Notes: a model not told the origin generated them from the letters alone. A stretch of DNA of 44,678 nt from Sphaerotilus sp. (GCA_013299055.1 JAAFKB010000024.1:1-44678), one strand, 5' to 3'; shown: positions 14,687 through 24,082, counted from the first letter of the stretch. A program made the numbers and translations.

Positions 14687-15248
14687 GGCGCTCGCTCTTC
14701 CAGTACACGTCGTCGCCGCCCAGCCCGTCCAGGTTGGCGCGGTTGAGCACCCGTGCCAGCACGAACAGCAGGTCCGACAGCCGGTTCAGGTACTGGCGTG
14801 GTGCGGCGTTGACCCCTTGCGGCTCCTGCGCCGTCAGTGTCACGACGGCGCGCTCGGCCCGGCGGGCAATCGTGCGGGCGACGTGGGCGATGGCGGCGCT
14901 GCGCGTGCCGGCCGGGAGGATGAACTCCTGCAGGCGCGGCAGCGTGGCGTTGTGCGTCGCCAGCGCCTCGTCCAGCCGCAGCACGGCGTCGTCCTTCAGC
15001 AGCGTGTAGCCGGGGATGCACAGCTCGCCGCCGAGGTTGAACAGCTCGTGCTGGATGACGACGAGCAGCTCGCGCACATCCTCGGGCAGCGGCTCGGCCA
15101 GGAGCACGCCGAGCTGCGAGTTGAGTTCGTCCACGTCGCCCATCGCGGCGATGCGCAGGTGGTCTTTCGGTACGCGGGTGCCGTCGCCGAGGCCAGTGGT
15201 GCCGTCGTCGCCGGTGCGGGTGCTGATTTGAGTGAGTCGGTGTCCCAT
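14667..15248 (-). CDS. Cob(I)alamin adenosyltransferase, PduO type
   Basis: A 193-residue enzyme that transfers the adenosyl group of ATP to corrinoid, making adenosylcobalamin. PduO-type signatures: [26 protein letters not shown] at the N-terminus (ATP-binding), [13 protein letters not shown], then [25 protein letters not shown] and [17 protein letters not shown] near the end. The start at 15,248 gives the usual length; an upstream extension in the same frame is antisense to the next gene. The tail overlaps the DAHP synthase gene by 20 bp. The gene is divergent from the UPF0149 gene with 63 bp between. Confidence 0.95.
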   Translation of the reverse strand: MGHRLTQISTRTGDDGTTGLGDGTRVPKDHLRIAAMGDVDELNSQLGVLLAEPLPEDVRELLVVIQHELFNLGGELCIPGYTLLKDDAVLRLDEALATHNATLPRLQEFILPAGTRSAAIAHVARTIARRAERAVVTLTAQEPQGVNAAPRQYLNRLSDLLFVLARVLNRANLDGLGGDDVYWKSERLSRAEP

Positions 15249-15311
15249 GCCGACATCGTACCTGCGGCAACCGGCACAATACCCGCCATCCCTGCATCGA
15301 ACGGCCTGTCC

Positions 15312-16055
15312 ATGACCACACCCCAAGACCTCAACGACGCCGAGATCGGCGAACTCGACGACCTGCTCGCCGCCATTCCGCAGCCGCTGGATGCGCTGGA
15401 CGTGGTGATGCTCGATGGCTACCTCTGCGGCGTGCTGTCGCAGCCAGTGCGCGTGGACATTGCTGACTGGCTGCCCCCTGCGTGTGACTGGAACCTGGGT
15501 GAAGGTGGCCAGGTGCTCACCCCGGACACCAAGGGCTGGCACGCCGCCAAGCACGAGCGGCTGGTGCAGCTCGTGCAGCGCCGCTTCGACGCCATCCACC
15601 ATGCGATGGTCGAAGATGAGTGGTTCGACCCCGTCGTGATGCAGCCGCTGGACGACAACGACCAGCCGCTGACCGGCCGCGCCGAGATCGAGGGTGCGCT
15701 GGCGCCGTGGGTGACGGGGTTCGAGCACGCGCTGAACCACTTCCCCGCACTGGAAGACCTGGGGCATCCCGACCTGTCGGACCTGCTGGCCTGCCTGCGT
15801 CGCCACCTGCCCGACCAGAATGAGGACGAGCAGGCCTACACCAAGGCGCTCGACCAGGAGCAGCCGCTGAACTCGCTCGACGCGGCCATCGAGGATCTCG
15901 TGGCCACCGTGGTCGACGTGGCCACCATCGGCCGCACCGAGCGCCTGAAAGTCACCACCGTGCGCCGCGGCATGCCCAAGGTCGGCCGCAACGATCCCTG
16001 CCCCTGTGGCAGCGGGCGCAAGTTCAAGGTCTGCCACGGACGTGATCAAAGTTGA
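15312..16055 (+). CDS. UPF0149/YecA-family protein with SEC-C zinc motif
   Basis: A 247-residue protein. Residues 10-180 match UPF0149 (YgfB/YecA): [32 protein letters not shown], then W.TGFEHAL. The C-terminal [17 protein letters not shown] is a SEC-C zinc-binding motif, as in SecA and YecA. YecA-type proteins have been linked to ribosome or nascent-chain binding; the role here is not certain. The ATG at 15,312 is preferred over a long upstream open frame that is antisense to the adenosyltransferase gene. The stop codon lies inside the FNR-type box of the next gene. Confidence 0.92.
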   Translation: MTTPQDLNDAEIGELDDLLAAIPQPLDALDVVMLDGYLCGVLSQPVRVDIADWLPPACDWNLGEGGQVLTPDTKGWHAAKHERLVQLVQRRFDAIHHAMVEDEWFDPVVMQPLDDNDQPLTGRAEIEGALAPWVTGFEHALNHFPALEDLGHPDLSDLLACLRRHLPDQNEDEQAYTKALDQEQPLNSLDAAIEDLVATVVDVATIGRTERLKVTTVRRGMPKVGRNDPCPCGSGRKFKVCHGRDQS

Positions 16056-16065
16056 TGCGGATCAA
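16052..16065 (+). promoter_or_regulatory. FNR/ANR-type binding site
   Basis: TTGATGCGGATCAA matches the TTGAT-N4-ATCAA consensus of FNR-family regulators without mismatch. Its centre lies about 68 bp before the universal stress protein ATG. If it acts at position -41.5, transcription would start near 16,100. It overlaps the stop codon of the upstream gene. Confidence 0.7.
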
Positions 16066-16126
16066 GTCCAGACCGCCGGCACACTGACAGACTGCGCTCA
16101 CCGTCCACCACTCAAGGAGAACGATC

Positions 16127-16549
16127 ATGAAGATTCTGGTTGCAGCCGATGGCAGCGAATTCACCCGGCGCATGGTGGCCTACTGGGCGGCACACGAGGA
16201 GTGGCTGGGTCCGCAGCACCAGTACACCGTGCTGACGGTGGTGCCGGCGGTGCCTCCGCGCGCTGCCGCGGTGCTGGACCGCGATCTGCTGCAGGGCTAC
16301 TACGCCGAAGAGGGCGAGAAGGTGTTCCACCCGCTGCGCGTCTTCCTGGAGAAACAGGGCCTGCACGCCACCTTCGTCAGCAAGACTGGCCATGCGGCCG
16401 ACCTGATCGCCCAGACCGCGAGCGAAGGCGATTTCGATCTGCTGCTGATGGGGTCACACGGCCACTCGGGGCTGGGCAACCTGGTGCTGGGTTCTGTGGC
16501 GACGCGGGTGCTGGCGCAGTGCAAGACGCCGGTGCTGCTGGTGCGCTGA
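16127..16549 (+). CDS. Universal stress protein (UspA family)
   Basis: A 140-residue single-domain Usp protein. It starts MKILVAADGSEFTRRMV, and the ATP-binding type motif is GSHGHSGLGNLVLGSVATRVL, followed by CKTPVLLVR, close to the G-x2-G-x9-G(S) pattern of nucleotide-binding members. A clear ribosome binding site (AAGGAGA) lies 7 nt upstream. The FNR-type box suggests induction under low oxygen, as described for ANR-controlled usp genes in other proteobacteria. Confidence 0.94.
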   Translation: MKILVAADGSEFTRRMVAYWAAHEEWLGPQHQYTVLTVVPAVPPRAAAVLDRDLLQGYYAEEGEKVFHPLRVFLEKQGLHATFVSKTGHAADLIAQTASEGDFDLLLMGSHGHSGLGNLVLGSVATRVLAQCKTPVLLVR

Positions 16550-16553
16550 GGCG

Positions 16554-16772
16554 TCAGCGCCGGGCAGTCGGGGCCTTGGTGGGGGTGGGCTGGGTCGCCG
16601 GGCGGGAGGTGGAGGCGCTCTCCTGGGGGTCCATGCTCAGGTCCAGGCCGAAGGCGGTGCCGTAGTCGGCGAAGTCCTCCGCCTTGCGCCGATCGGCCTC
16701 GCGCCGGGTTCGGCCTGCGAACCAGGTCGACCAGTGGAACCAGCTGCTCAGGGTGCGTCGTTCGGCCATCAT
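16554..16772 (-). CDS. Small hypothetical protein
   Basis: A 72-residue protein starting at the first of two adjacent ATG codons, with GGGAGAG about 8 nt upstream on its strand. The N-terminal 45 residues are Trp/Arg-rich (LSSWFHWSTWFAGRTRREADRRKAEDFADYG) and the tail is Thr/Pro-rich and disordered. I do not recognise a function. It is convergent with the Usp gene (4 bp between stops) and lies downstream of the PhoD-like gene on the same strand. Confidence 0.6.
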   Translation of the reverse strand: MMAERRTLSSWFHWSTWFAGRTRREADRRKAEDFADYGTAFGLDLSMDPQESASTSRPATQPTPTKAPTARR

Positions 16773-16856
16773 GTGTTCTCTCCCACTGCCGGCCTGGGGG
16801 CCCTCCGCCGCCAAGCCTCATACCGAGGGTTCAGGCCATCTTGCGGGCCGCCGTGG

Positions 16857-18431
16857 TCATTCACGTTGCGGGCCGGCCCGTCCCGCCTCCACGCGAAACC
16901 GCGCCTGCGTGTGCAGCGCCGAGTGCGCGAGAACCGGAAAACCTGTCGCTCTTGCGGTGCAGTGTATCGACCGGTCCGTGACATCCAGCAGCATGTAGCC
17001 GCGCTCGTCACTGCGGGCGTGCAGGATGTCCGGGTTGCTGCGGCGTATCCACGACATCAGCGGATCCGGAATTCCTGCCGTGGTCAGCGACGACGTGACG
17101 AACTCGCTGGCCACCACCGGCGCCTGTGGATCGAAGACATTGGCCCGCACGTTGGCCGCCACATGCCGGTGGACATCGCCGCCGAGGAAGACGACGTTTT
17201 CCAGTCCATGCTGGTGGAGGTGCGACAGCAGCCGTGCTCTGGCCGCCGGGTAACCATCCCAGCCATCGCTGTAGACCAGCCGCGCGCCGTCCGGAGTCGG
17301 CACGCCCCAGGGGCTGATCTGCGTGGCCTGGCCGATCAGCTTCCAGCGTCCGCTGCCGCTGCGCAGTCCATCGTGCAGCCAACGCTCCTGCTCCGCGCCC
17401 AGCACGGTTCTGGTGCTGTCGTCCAGCGTGTCACAGCGCCAGCGGACCCGGCCGCGCGCGGTCTGACCGGGGTTGCAGGGCTGCTGGCTGCGGTATTGCC
17501 GCCCGTCGAGCATCCACAGATCGGCCAGCCGACCCCAGCGGAAATGGTCGTGCATGCGCACCTGGCCGCTCTGCCAGTGCAGTGGCGCCAGGGGCTGGTG
17601 CTCGAAGTAGGCTTGATAGGCCGCCGCACGCACCTGCACGAAGGCGGCCGGCGACAGGTCTTCCTCGTCGCTGAGCTGGCCGGCGTAGTCGTTGCGCACC
17701 TCGTGGTCGTCCCAGGCCAGGATCCACGGGTGCGCGGCGTGGCAAGCCTGCAGATCGGGGTCGGCCTTGTAGGTCGCGTGGCGGGCACGGAACTCGTCGA
17801 GCGTGCAGGGCGAGTCGGCCTCGTGGGAGCGCAACCGGAAGCGCAGGTTGCTGGAGTCGTAGATGTAGTCGCCGACGAACACCACGGCGTCCAGCTCCTG
17901 CGCGGCGATCTCGCGGTGGGCCGTGAACCAGCCTTGCTCGTAGTGCTGGCACGACGCCAGGGCCAGACGCAGCCGGTCCACCGGCGCACCGTCGGCTGGC
18001 GCGGTGCGGGTGCGCCCGACGGGACTGGCGACGCCGCCGGACAGGAAGCGGTACCAATACGGCCGGCCGGGTGTCAGGTGCTGCACCTGCACGCGCACGC
18101 TGTGGCCCTGCGCCGGGTCGGCCAGCACGGTGCCGCTGCGCACGATCCGCGCGAAACGCGGGTCGTGCGCCACCTGCCATTGCAGCGGCAGCAACGCCGC
18201 CGGCAACGGACCCCCATCGCCCCCCGGCTGTGCCATCAGGCGTGTCCACAGCACGACGCTGTCGGCTCGCGGCTGACCGCTGGCCACACCGAGCGCGAAG
18301 GGGTTGTCACGCCACTGTGGGTGGGCCACGCGCCACCGATGGGTGTTGGGCGCGGACAGCACCTGCTGGGCGGCCAGCAGCAAGGCCCAGCGGCTCAGGC
18401 GGGCGAGAACATGGCGTCGGGAACGGCTCAA
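16857..18431 (-). CDS. phoD: PhoD-like alkaline phosphatase/phosphodiesterase, Tat-exported
   Basis: A 524-residue exported metallophosphoesterase. The N-terminus SRSRRHVLARLSRWALLLAA has a twin-arginine motif followed by a hydrophobic stretch. An immunoglobulin-like N-terminal domain (NPFALGVASGQPRADSVVLWTRL) is followed by the catalytic domain with metal-ligand motifs ASCQHYEQGWF, VFVGDYIYDSS, AWDDHEVRNDYAG and FLGGDVHRHVAA. Family members release phosphate from mono- and diesters in the periplasm, using Ca and Fe. The start is a TTG, chosen because it leaves the Tat signal complete; no ATG fits. Confidence 0.92.
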   Translation of the reverse strand: MSRSRRHVLARLSRWALLLAAQQVLSAPNTHRWRVAHPQWRDNPFALGVASGQPRADSVVLWTRLMAQPGGDGGPLPAALLPLQWQVAHDPRFARIVRSGTVLADPAQGHSVRVQVQHLTPGRPYWYRFLSGGVASPVGRTRTAPADGAPVDRLRLALASCQHYEQGWFTAHREIAAQELDAVVFVGDYIYDSSNLRFRLRSHEADSPCTLDEFRARHATYKADPDLQACHAAHPWILAWDDHEVRNDYAGQLSDEEDLSPAAFVQVRAAAYQAYFEHQPLAPLHWQSGQVRMHDHFRWGRLADLWMLDGRQYRSQQPCNPGQTARGRVRWRCDTLDDSTRTVLGAEQERWLHDGLRSGSGRWKLIGQATQISPWGVPTPDGARLVYSDGWDGYPAARARLLSHLHQHGLENVVFLGGDVHRHVAANVRANVFDPQAPVVASEFVTSSLTTAGIPDPLMSWIRRSNPDILHARSDERGYMLLDVTDRSIHCTARATGFPVLAHSALHTQARFRVEAGRAGPQRE

Positions 18432-18804
18432 GAGGCGCAGTCAGGGGTTGGCGGTGGGGGGGATGATGGAGAGCACGCAACACGCGGCACAGTGTGCCGC
18501 CACATCCTGCTGCATCGGGTGAGATCAGGGTACTTGGCGGCACATCAAGTCAAAAGAGTGCTCTTCCGTTGGTACGTTGGGGTGTTTTTTGTGATGCATT
18601 ACCAAGATCACTTCCACCGTCGTGGGGATGTCCGGCGGTGGTTCTGGTGCGTACAGTACGAACCAGTTGCTGTCACGCGGATTTACTGGAAAGTAAAGAA
18701 ATCTGAAGCTGGCGAGTCGAGAGTTCGGATACAACAACCATCGAACCCGCTCCCGGTGCCCAGTTCCCAACGGCGCCCCTCACAGGGCGTCTATCAACCC
18801 ACCC
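18432..18804 (+). other. Intergenic region with possible small RNA
   Basis: This 373-bp stretch has lower GC than its surroundings. It ends in a plus-strand hairpin at 18,773-18,790 (GCGCCC with GGGCGT) and the strong terminator at 18,796-18,825, yet there is no plus-strand gene to terminate. That suggests a small RNA reading rightward. A minus-strand open frame (18,525-18,770, 81 codons) also exists but resembles no family. No confident promoter was found. Confidence 0.35.
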
Positions 18805-18825
18805 CTAACCGGGTGGGTTTTTTTT
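18796..18825 (+). terminator. Strong plus-strand terminator inside the LysR gene 3' end
   Basis: AACCCACCC (18,796-18,804) pairs perfectly with GGGTGGGTT (18,811-18,819) around CTAACC, and T18-T25 form a run of eight T. Only the plus strand has the T run, so it serves a rightward transcript. It encodes the last residues of the LysR protein on the other strand. Confidence 0.8.
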
Positions 18826-19761
18826 GTCCAGTTTGTCCATCTTGTGCCGAAGGTGCCCGACCAGGGCCAGCACGGTGCGCGGCACGTGCGGGCTGTACGG
18901 CCGCAGCGCGTACAGGTGTCCGCCGAACGCTCCCACGCTGCGCCACGCCGGCAACACCTCCACCACGTCACGCGCTGCCAGCGCCGCCGCCGCGCTGAAG
19001 TCCGGCAGCAGCGCGATGCCCAGTCCCGCGATGGCGGCCTCGCGCAGCACTTCGCTGTTGTTGGCGCTGAACGGCCCGCGCACGGCCACCGTCACATGGC
19101 TGGCCTGTGTCTCGGCGGCAGCGTGCTCCTCGCGGAACTGCCAGGTCGGCGCATCGCCGGGGCGGATGTAATGCAGGCAATCGTGCTGCGCCAGCTCGGA
19201 CGGGTGCTGCGGCGTGCCGCGCTCGGCCAGATAGCCGCAGGTCGCCACCAGCACCGCCCGCGTGTCCGCCAGTCGCCACGCCACATGGGTTTCCGGCGGA
19301 TGCTCGGTGTGGCGGATGGCCAGGTCGAAACCTTCCTGCGCCAGCGACGTGAGCCGATCCGACAGGTTCAGCTCCAGCCGCACGTCTGGGTACGCCCGCA
19401 GGAAGGCCGGCAGGTGCGGCACCACCGTCTGCCGTCCCAGCGCGACCGGCATCGTCACGCGCAGCAGGCCCCGTGGCTGCGCGGCCAGGTCCTTCACGCC
19501 TGAGAAGCCACGCTCGATCTGCTCGAAGGCGCTGCGGGTGCTGTCCACGAGCTGTTGCCCCGCTTCGGTCAGGCGCACGCTGCGGGTGGTGCGCTGCACG
19601 AGGGGCACGCCGGCCGCCCGCTCCAGCTCGCTGATGCGCTGGCTCATGGCGGCCTTGCTCACGCCCAGGCGCTGCGCGGCGGCGGTGTAGCTGCCCAGGT
19701 CGCCCAGCACAGTGAGCCAGTGGACGTGGGACCAGAGGTGGTCGACGCGGCGGGTGTCCAT
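18805..19761 (-). CDS. LysR-family transcriptional regulator
   Basis: A 318-residue regulator. The winged helix-turn-helix is at residues 14-75 (LGSYTAAAQRLGVSKAAMSQRISELERAAGVPLVQRTTRSVRLTEAG), and the substrate-binding domain runs from about residue 95 to 305. Its gene is divergent from mmsA, with a TGTTC-N8-GAACA dyad in the shared 166-bp region, so control of mmsA together with autoregulation is likely. The C-terminal KKNPPG is encoded by the terminator stem of the opposite strand. Confidence 0.93.
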   Translation of the reverse strand: MDTRRVDHLWSHVHWLTVLGDLGSYTAAAQRLGVSKAAMSQRISELERAAGVPLVQRTTRSVRLTEAGQQLVDSTRSAFEQIERGFSGVKDLAAQPRGLLRVTMPVALGRQTVVPHLPAFLRAYPDVRLELNLSDRLTSLAQEGFDLAIRHTEHPPETHVAWRLADTRAVLVATCGYLAERGTPQHPSELAQHDCLHYIRPGDAPTWQFREEHAAAETQASHVTVAVRGPFSANNSEVLREAAIAGLGIALLPDFSAAAALAARDVVEVLPAWRSVGAFGGHLYALRPYSPHVPRTVLALVGHLRHKMDKLDKKNPPG

Positions 19762-19819
19762 CGGGGGCTTTCGTTGGTCCGGCGTTGGTCCGGCTTTGTT
19801 CCGGGTTTCTGCGGAGGAT

Positions 19820-19837
19820 TGTTCGCCAGTGTGAACA
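19820..19837. promoter_or_regulatory. Candidate LysR operator for mmsA
   Basis: TGTTCGCCAGTGTGAACA is a TGTTC-N8-GAACA dyad in the LysR/mmsA divergent intergenic region, 91 bp upstream of the mmsA ATG. Its position fits a LysR-type binding site. Confidence 0.5.
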
Positions 19838-19927
19838 GTGTATCCAGCGACCCGGTCTGGTCACGCGCCGGGTGTGTGCCTAGACTGCGCTGCATCCTGT
19901 CCAGAACACCCCGCCGGAGACCCCCTC

Positions 19928-21442
19928 ATGACCCAGCCCTACACCGACACCCGCGACATCGGCCATTACGTCCACGGCGAGCGCATCGCCAGCACCAGCG
20001 GCCGCTCGCAGGCCGTCTACAACCCCGCGACGGGGGCCGTGGCGCGGCAGGTCGCGCTGGCGTCGGTCGAGGAAGTGAACGCCGCGGTCGCGTCGGCCAA
20101 GGCGGCGTTCCCGGCGTGGTCCGAGACGCCGCCGATCCGCCGTGCGCGGGTGATGAACAACTTCCTCGCGCTGCTGAACGAACACCGCGACGAACTCGCC
20201 GCGATGATCACCGCCGAACACGGCAAGGTCTTCACCGACGCGATCGGCGAGGTCAGCCGCGGCATCGACATCGTCGAGTTCGCCTGCGGCATCCCGCAGT
20301 TGCTGAAGGGCGACTACACCGACCAGGTCTCGACCGGCATCGACAACTGGACCATGCGCCAGTCGCTGGGCGTGGTGGCCGGCATCACGCCGTTCAACTT
20401 CCCGTGCATGGTGCCGTGCTGGATGTTCCCGGTGGCGATCGCCTGCGGGAACAGCTTCATCCTCAAGCCGAGCGAGCGTGACCCGAGTGCGAGCCTGTTC
20501 ATGGCCGAGCTGCTGAAGAAGGCCGGGTTGCCGGATGGCGTGTTCAACGTCGTGCAGGGCGACAAGCTCGCGGTGGACACGCTGCTGACGCACCCGGACG
20601 TGAAGGCGGTGAGCTTTGTCGGCTCGACGCCGATCGCGCAGTACATCTACGAGACCGGCGCCCACCACGGCAAGCGCGTGCAGGCGCTCGGCGGCGCGAA
20701 GAACCACATGGTCGTGATGCCCGATGCGGATGTCGATCAGGTGGTGGACGCGCTGATCGGCGCGGCGTATGGCTCGGCGGGCGAGCGGTGCATGGCGATC
20801 TCGGTGGCGGTGCTGGTGGGCGACATCGCCGACAAGGTCGTGCCGCTGGTGGCCGAGCGTGCCCGGGCGCTGAAGATCAAGAACGGCATGGAACTCGACG
20901 CCGAGATGGGTCCTATCGTCACGGCGGTGGCGCGGGACCGGATCGAGGGCTACATCGGCATCGGGGTGGAGGAGGGCGCGCAGCTCGTCGTCGATGGGCG
21001 CGGCTTCCGGCCGGCGGGGTTCGAGGACGGGTTCTGGACTGGCGGCACGCTGTTCGACCACGTCACGCCCGAGATGCGCATCTACAAGGAAGAGATCTTC
21101 GGGCCGGTGCTGGCCTGCGTGCGCGTGGCCGATTTCGCCACGGCGGTCGATCTGGTCAACGCCCACGAGTTCGGGAATGGGGTGGCCTGCTACACCAGCG
21201 ACGGCGGCGTGGCCCGCGAGTTCGCGCGGCGCATCCAGGTGGGCATGGTCGGCATCAACGTGCCGATCCCGGTGCCGATGGCGTGGCACGGGTTTGGCGG
21301 CTGGAAGAAGAGCCTGTTTGGCGACATGCACGCCTATGGGGAAGAGGGCGTGCGGTTCTATACCAAGCAGAAGTCGGTGATGCAGCGGTGGCCGGCGAGT
21401 ATCGCGAAGGGCGCGGAATTCGTGATGCCGACGGCGAAGTGA
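19928..21442 (+). CDS. mmsA: Methylmalonate-semialdehyde dehydrogenase (CoA-acylating)
   Basis: A 504-residue aldehyde dehydrogenase. MmsA-specific features include the catalytic [10 protein letters not shown] (Cys288), [39 protein letters not shown] and the C-terminal [25 protein letters not shown]. The family oxidises methylmalonate or malonate semialdehyde to propionyl- or acetyl-CoA in valine and inositol breakdown. The ATG at 19,928 is chosen by alignment to the family start. No partner genes of valine degradation are adjacent; the divergent LysR is its probable regulator. Confidence 0.95.
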   Translation: MTQPYTDTRDIGHYVHGERIASTSGRSQAVYNPATGAVARQVALASVEEVNAAVASAKAAFPAWSETPPIRRARVMNNFLALLNEHRDELAAMITAEHGKVFTDAIGEVSRGIDIVEFACGIPQLLKGDYTDQVSTGIDNWTMRQSLGVVAGITPFNFPCMVPCWMFPVAIACGNSFILKPSERDPSASLFMAELLKKAGLPDGVFNVVQGDKLAVDTLLTHPDVKAVSFVGSTPIAQYIYETGAHHGKRVQALGGAKNHMVVMPDADVDQVVDALIGAAYGSAGERCMAISVAVLVGDIADKVVPLVAERARALKIKNGMELDAEMGPIVTAVARDRIEGYIGIGVEEGAQLVVDGRGFRPAGFEDGFWTGGTLFDHVTPEMRIYKEEIFGPVLACVRVADFATAVDLVNAHEFGNGVACYTSDGGVAREFARRIQVGMVGINVPIPVPMAWHGFGGWKKSLFGDMHAYGEEGVRFYTKQKSVMQRWPASIAKGAEFVMPTAK

Positions 21443-21860
21443 TGCGCGGGCGGTAGTGCTGGCCGGCAGGTCGGCGCTGACAAGGCGGCCGAGGGGCGTG
21501 GGCTCCTCGGCTGTTTTGCGTTTTCGTGATGAAATTCGCGATTTGGGGTGGTGTTGCCGGTGGGCGAAGGGGCTTTGCATTGGCACCATGGAAGGCTGAC
21601 TGATCGCGTAGTTGTTTACGTCGGCACAACAGGCTTTTATTTAATCCATACGGGAGTGAAACCATGTAGCGCAGAGAAAAATTCAATACTGACACCAACT
21701 TGCGTTCGAATTACGCCAAACTTAAAATTGCGTCATGGTTAATGTTTTAATTTAAAACGTCAGGTTGTGGTTGCGGTATAGTATATTTACCGACATTGGT
21801 GGTGATGTACTAAGAGTGTAAATTTCACTTACCGAATATTGTTAACTAATAGAGGGTAAA
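21443..21860 (+). other. Intergenic junction between GC-rich core and AT-rich island
   Basis: No gene is seen in these 418 bp. The first 120 bp are GC-rich and include the mmsA terminator. GC content then falls sharply after about 21,600. A perfect 15-bp palindrome GTTTTAATTTAAAAC lies at 21,744-21,758, just upstream of overlapping -10-like boxes TATAGT (21,777) and TATATT (21,782). A good ribosome binding site (AGAGGGT, 21,851-21,857) precedes the NTPase gene. Confidence 0.6.
21487..21520 (+). terminator. mmsA terminator
   Basis: GCCGAGG (21,488-21,494) pairs with CCTCGGC (21,505-21,511) and is followed by TGTTTTGCGTTTT. It lies 45 bp after the mmsA stop. Confidence 0.7.
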
Positions 21861-23912
21861 ATGGTTATAAAACAAAACGCGCTAGATATACATTTTTCTT
21901 TTAGGCCAAATGAGAATGAACTGGCCAAGTTGTTAGACGAAGCATTTGATATCTCATATGGTGCTCAACTTACTGCTGGCAGATCATTATGGATTGCGGA
22001 GCCGAAGCGTAATGTAAAAGATCGATTTGGGCTGGAACGCGAGGTGCTTGTTATTTATTCGGCACACACTAATACGGATGCTCGAACACTTACTGCAATA
22101 GACCAAATCTTCAAAGATCCTGAATATAAACATAGACTAGACAAAGCGTTTGTTATCCTGATACATAACGGAGATGTTGGTGAGGCAAATGAGATCGCGC
22201 AATCGGATACGGATAGAATAATTATCACGTTTCATGCCGAAGAACTCAGAAATCCGCAACGAGGATCCGTTTATATTCGACAGAAATTTGCTGCACGTAC
22301 AGAAGATATTGATTTGTTTGGGAGGTCTTCCGCAATTTCCGTGGATAGAGATTTCTTTGGAAGAAATGGTACTGTTCAAGCGCTGTTGGTAAAAATAACT
22401 AGTCAGTTTGAAAACGGAGGGCTTTTTGGACTGAGAAAAACGGGAAAAACGTCTGTGCTCAAAGCGATACAGCGCAAAATTTCAGAGCGCAGCATTGTTG
22501 CTGAATACATTGACTGCTCAAATCCAGGTATACATTCTGCACGATGGTGGGATGCTCTTGAGGATTTGACTTCAAGAATATATAGTAAGGCACGAACAAA
22601 AAATAATAAAATAAAAGAATCTGAATTTAATTACACTCAACAAACTGCCGGATCTCGCTTTTCGCGAGATATTAAAGCATTGGTTGAAGGTTATGGAGTG
22701 GCTCAAATTGTAATAATGTTAGATGAAATAGAATATATCACGCCAGGAATTTCTGGTGCATTGGGACAACATTGGGATAAAGATTTTGTGCCTTTCTGGC
22801 AAACGGTCAGGTCTGTTCACCAGGAACTGAATGGAAAATTAACCTTTGTTGTGGCTGGAGTTAATCCGGCTTGCGTTCAAGAACCACGTGTTGATAACGT
22901 ACCAAACCCAATATTTCAACTAGTTCAGCCACTCTATTTGGAGCCTTTTGATACGCCATCAATTAGGGAGATGGTGCGTACCATTGGGCGTTATGCGGGC
23001 ACTAAGTTTGATGAGGATGTTTATTCGTATTTGTGTGAAACATACGGCGGTCACCCATTTTTAATTCGTGTTGCTTGCAGTGAAGTATGGCGATCCACAG
23101 ATAGAAGAAGCGTTACGGAAGCTGCTCAAATTACGATAAATGATTTCAAATATCAGGCCACAAAAATATCAGCTCGGTTATCGGATCCAATACGCGATAT
23201 TCTTTTGTCTTTAGTTTGGTGGTATCCGGAAGAATATGATCTTTTGCAAATACTGGCCGGAGGTGATGAAGGTTTTTTCCGTGATTATTTGCAACAAAGC
23301 TCAAGCAAAGTTATAAAATTTGCGCATTATGGTATTCTTTGCCCGGATTTGAGTGGAAAATTTGCAATTGCTGACTTACGTAAATATATTGTTGAGCACG
23401 GGGAGGAATATAAGCGAGCTATATCGCCATTTATTAGAAGCGATATGCCGCCAGAGCTTCTTCCTGCAGTTCCGAACTTAGAGGTTCTAGCAGAACTTTT
23501 TAAGAAAAAATGTGAACTAGAAATTAATTTGCGGAGGGCTATAGTTGTATATTTGGGGGTGCTATGCAACTGGGATAATGCAAAAATCGCTGCAGCTATG
23601 AGCAAGGGGCTTACTGGGAAGCGCGAAAGAACAAACCCGGAAAACCTATTTACCGGAAGAGCGCCTCAAGAGGTTATTAATGAGCTTTACACGGTCGACT
23701 TGAAAACGATAGTTGCAACGAATTGGCAATCTTTTGCGCCATTGTTTGATAGTAACCAAGCGAGATTTGAGATGAACATGGACTCAATCAATAAAGCTCG
23801 TCGCTATGATTCGCACACAAAGCCCATTTCACAGCGAGAACTCGATGAGTTTAATAATAGTTATGAATGGATGTTGACGAGACTTTCAAGAGTCCCATCT
23901 TTTGGGGTATAA
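21861..23912 (+). CDS. P-loop (STAND/AAA-type) NTPase with C-terminal HEPN-like domain, putative defence protein
   Basis: A 683-residue, AT-rich gene unlike all its neighbours in codon use. Residues 1-160 form an alpha/beta domain I cannot name (REVLVIYSAHTNTDARTL, then KAFVILIHNGD). The NTPase follows: Walker A GLRKTGKTS (190-198), Walker B IVIMLDEIEY (Asp288-Glu289), a sensor-like VVAGVNPA (330-337) and GGHPFLIRVAC (396-406), typical of MNS/STAND-like ATPases. The last 140 residues resemble a HEPN domain, with LRRAIVVYLG and the motif INKARRYDSHTKPISQRELDEF. R647-x4-H652 fits the RNase signature of HEPN toxins. Such architecture (sensor, switch NTPase, HEPN effector) suggests abortive-infection immunity. 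No partner gene is adjacent. Function is inferred. Confidence 0.7.
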   Translation: MVIKQNALDIHFSFRPNENELAKLLDEAFDISYGAQLTAGRSLWIAEPKRNVKDRFGLEREVLVIYSAHTNTDARTLTAIDQIFKDPEYKHRLDKAFVILIHNGDVGEANEIAQSDTDRIIITFHAEELRNPQRGSVYIRQKFAARTEDIDLFGRSSAISVDRDFFGRNGTVQALLVKITSQFENGGLFGLRKTGKTSVLKAIQRKISERSIVAEYIDCSNPGIHSARWWDALEDLTSRIYSKARTKNNKIKESEFNYTQQTAGSRFSRDIKALVEGYGVAQIVIMLDEIEYITPGISGALGQHWDKDFVPFWQTVRSVHQELNGKLTFVVAGVNPACVQEPRVDNVPNPIFQLVQPLYLEPFDTPSIREMVRTIGRYAGTKFDEDVYSYLCETYGGHPFLIRVACSEVWRSTDRRSVTEAAQITINDFKYQATKISARLSDPIRDILLSLVWWYPEEYDLLQILAGGDEGFFRDYLQQSSSKVIKFAHYGILCPDLSGKFAIADLRKYIVEHGEEYKRAISPFIRSDMPPELLPAVPNLEVLAELFKKKCELEINLRRAIVVYLGVLCNWDNAKIAAAMSKGLTGKRERTNPENLFTGRAPQEVINELYTVDLKTIVATNWQSFAPLFDSNQARFEMNMDSINKARRYDSHTKPISQRELDEFNNSYEWMLTRLSRVPSFGV

Positions 23913-24082
23913 ATACTTACTTAGGGACTTGGTGTGTAGTAATTTATTTTCATGTAATGCTGCGCGAAGATCTAACCAATTGAGTGTATCCAGAAGCCGG
24001 TGCTGGATTTGTTGCGGCGTAGGCCTGGTTTAGTACTGCAGTAGTGCAGGACCGGTTTCTGGAATTACCCATCAGACACACC

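Noticed and set aside
14817-15311. Upstream in-frame extension of the UPF0149 gene
   Set aside because: It is antisense to the cobalamin adenosyltransferase and has no family match; ATG 15,312 fits the family start.
18525-18770. An 81-codon minus-strand open frame in the phoD-LysR gap
   Set aside because: No family resemblance and no clear ribosome binding site. It is kept only as a note in the intergenic entry.
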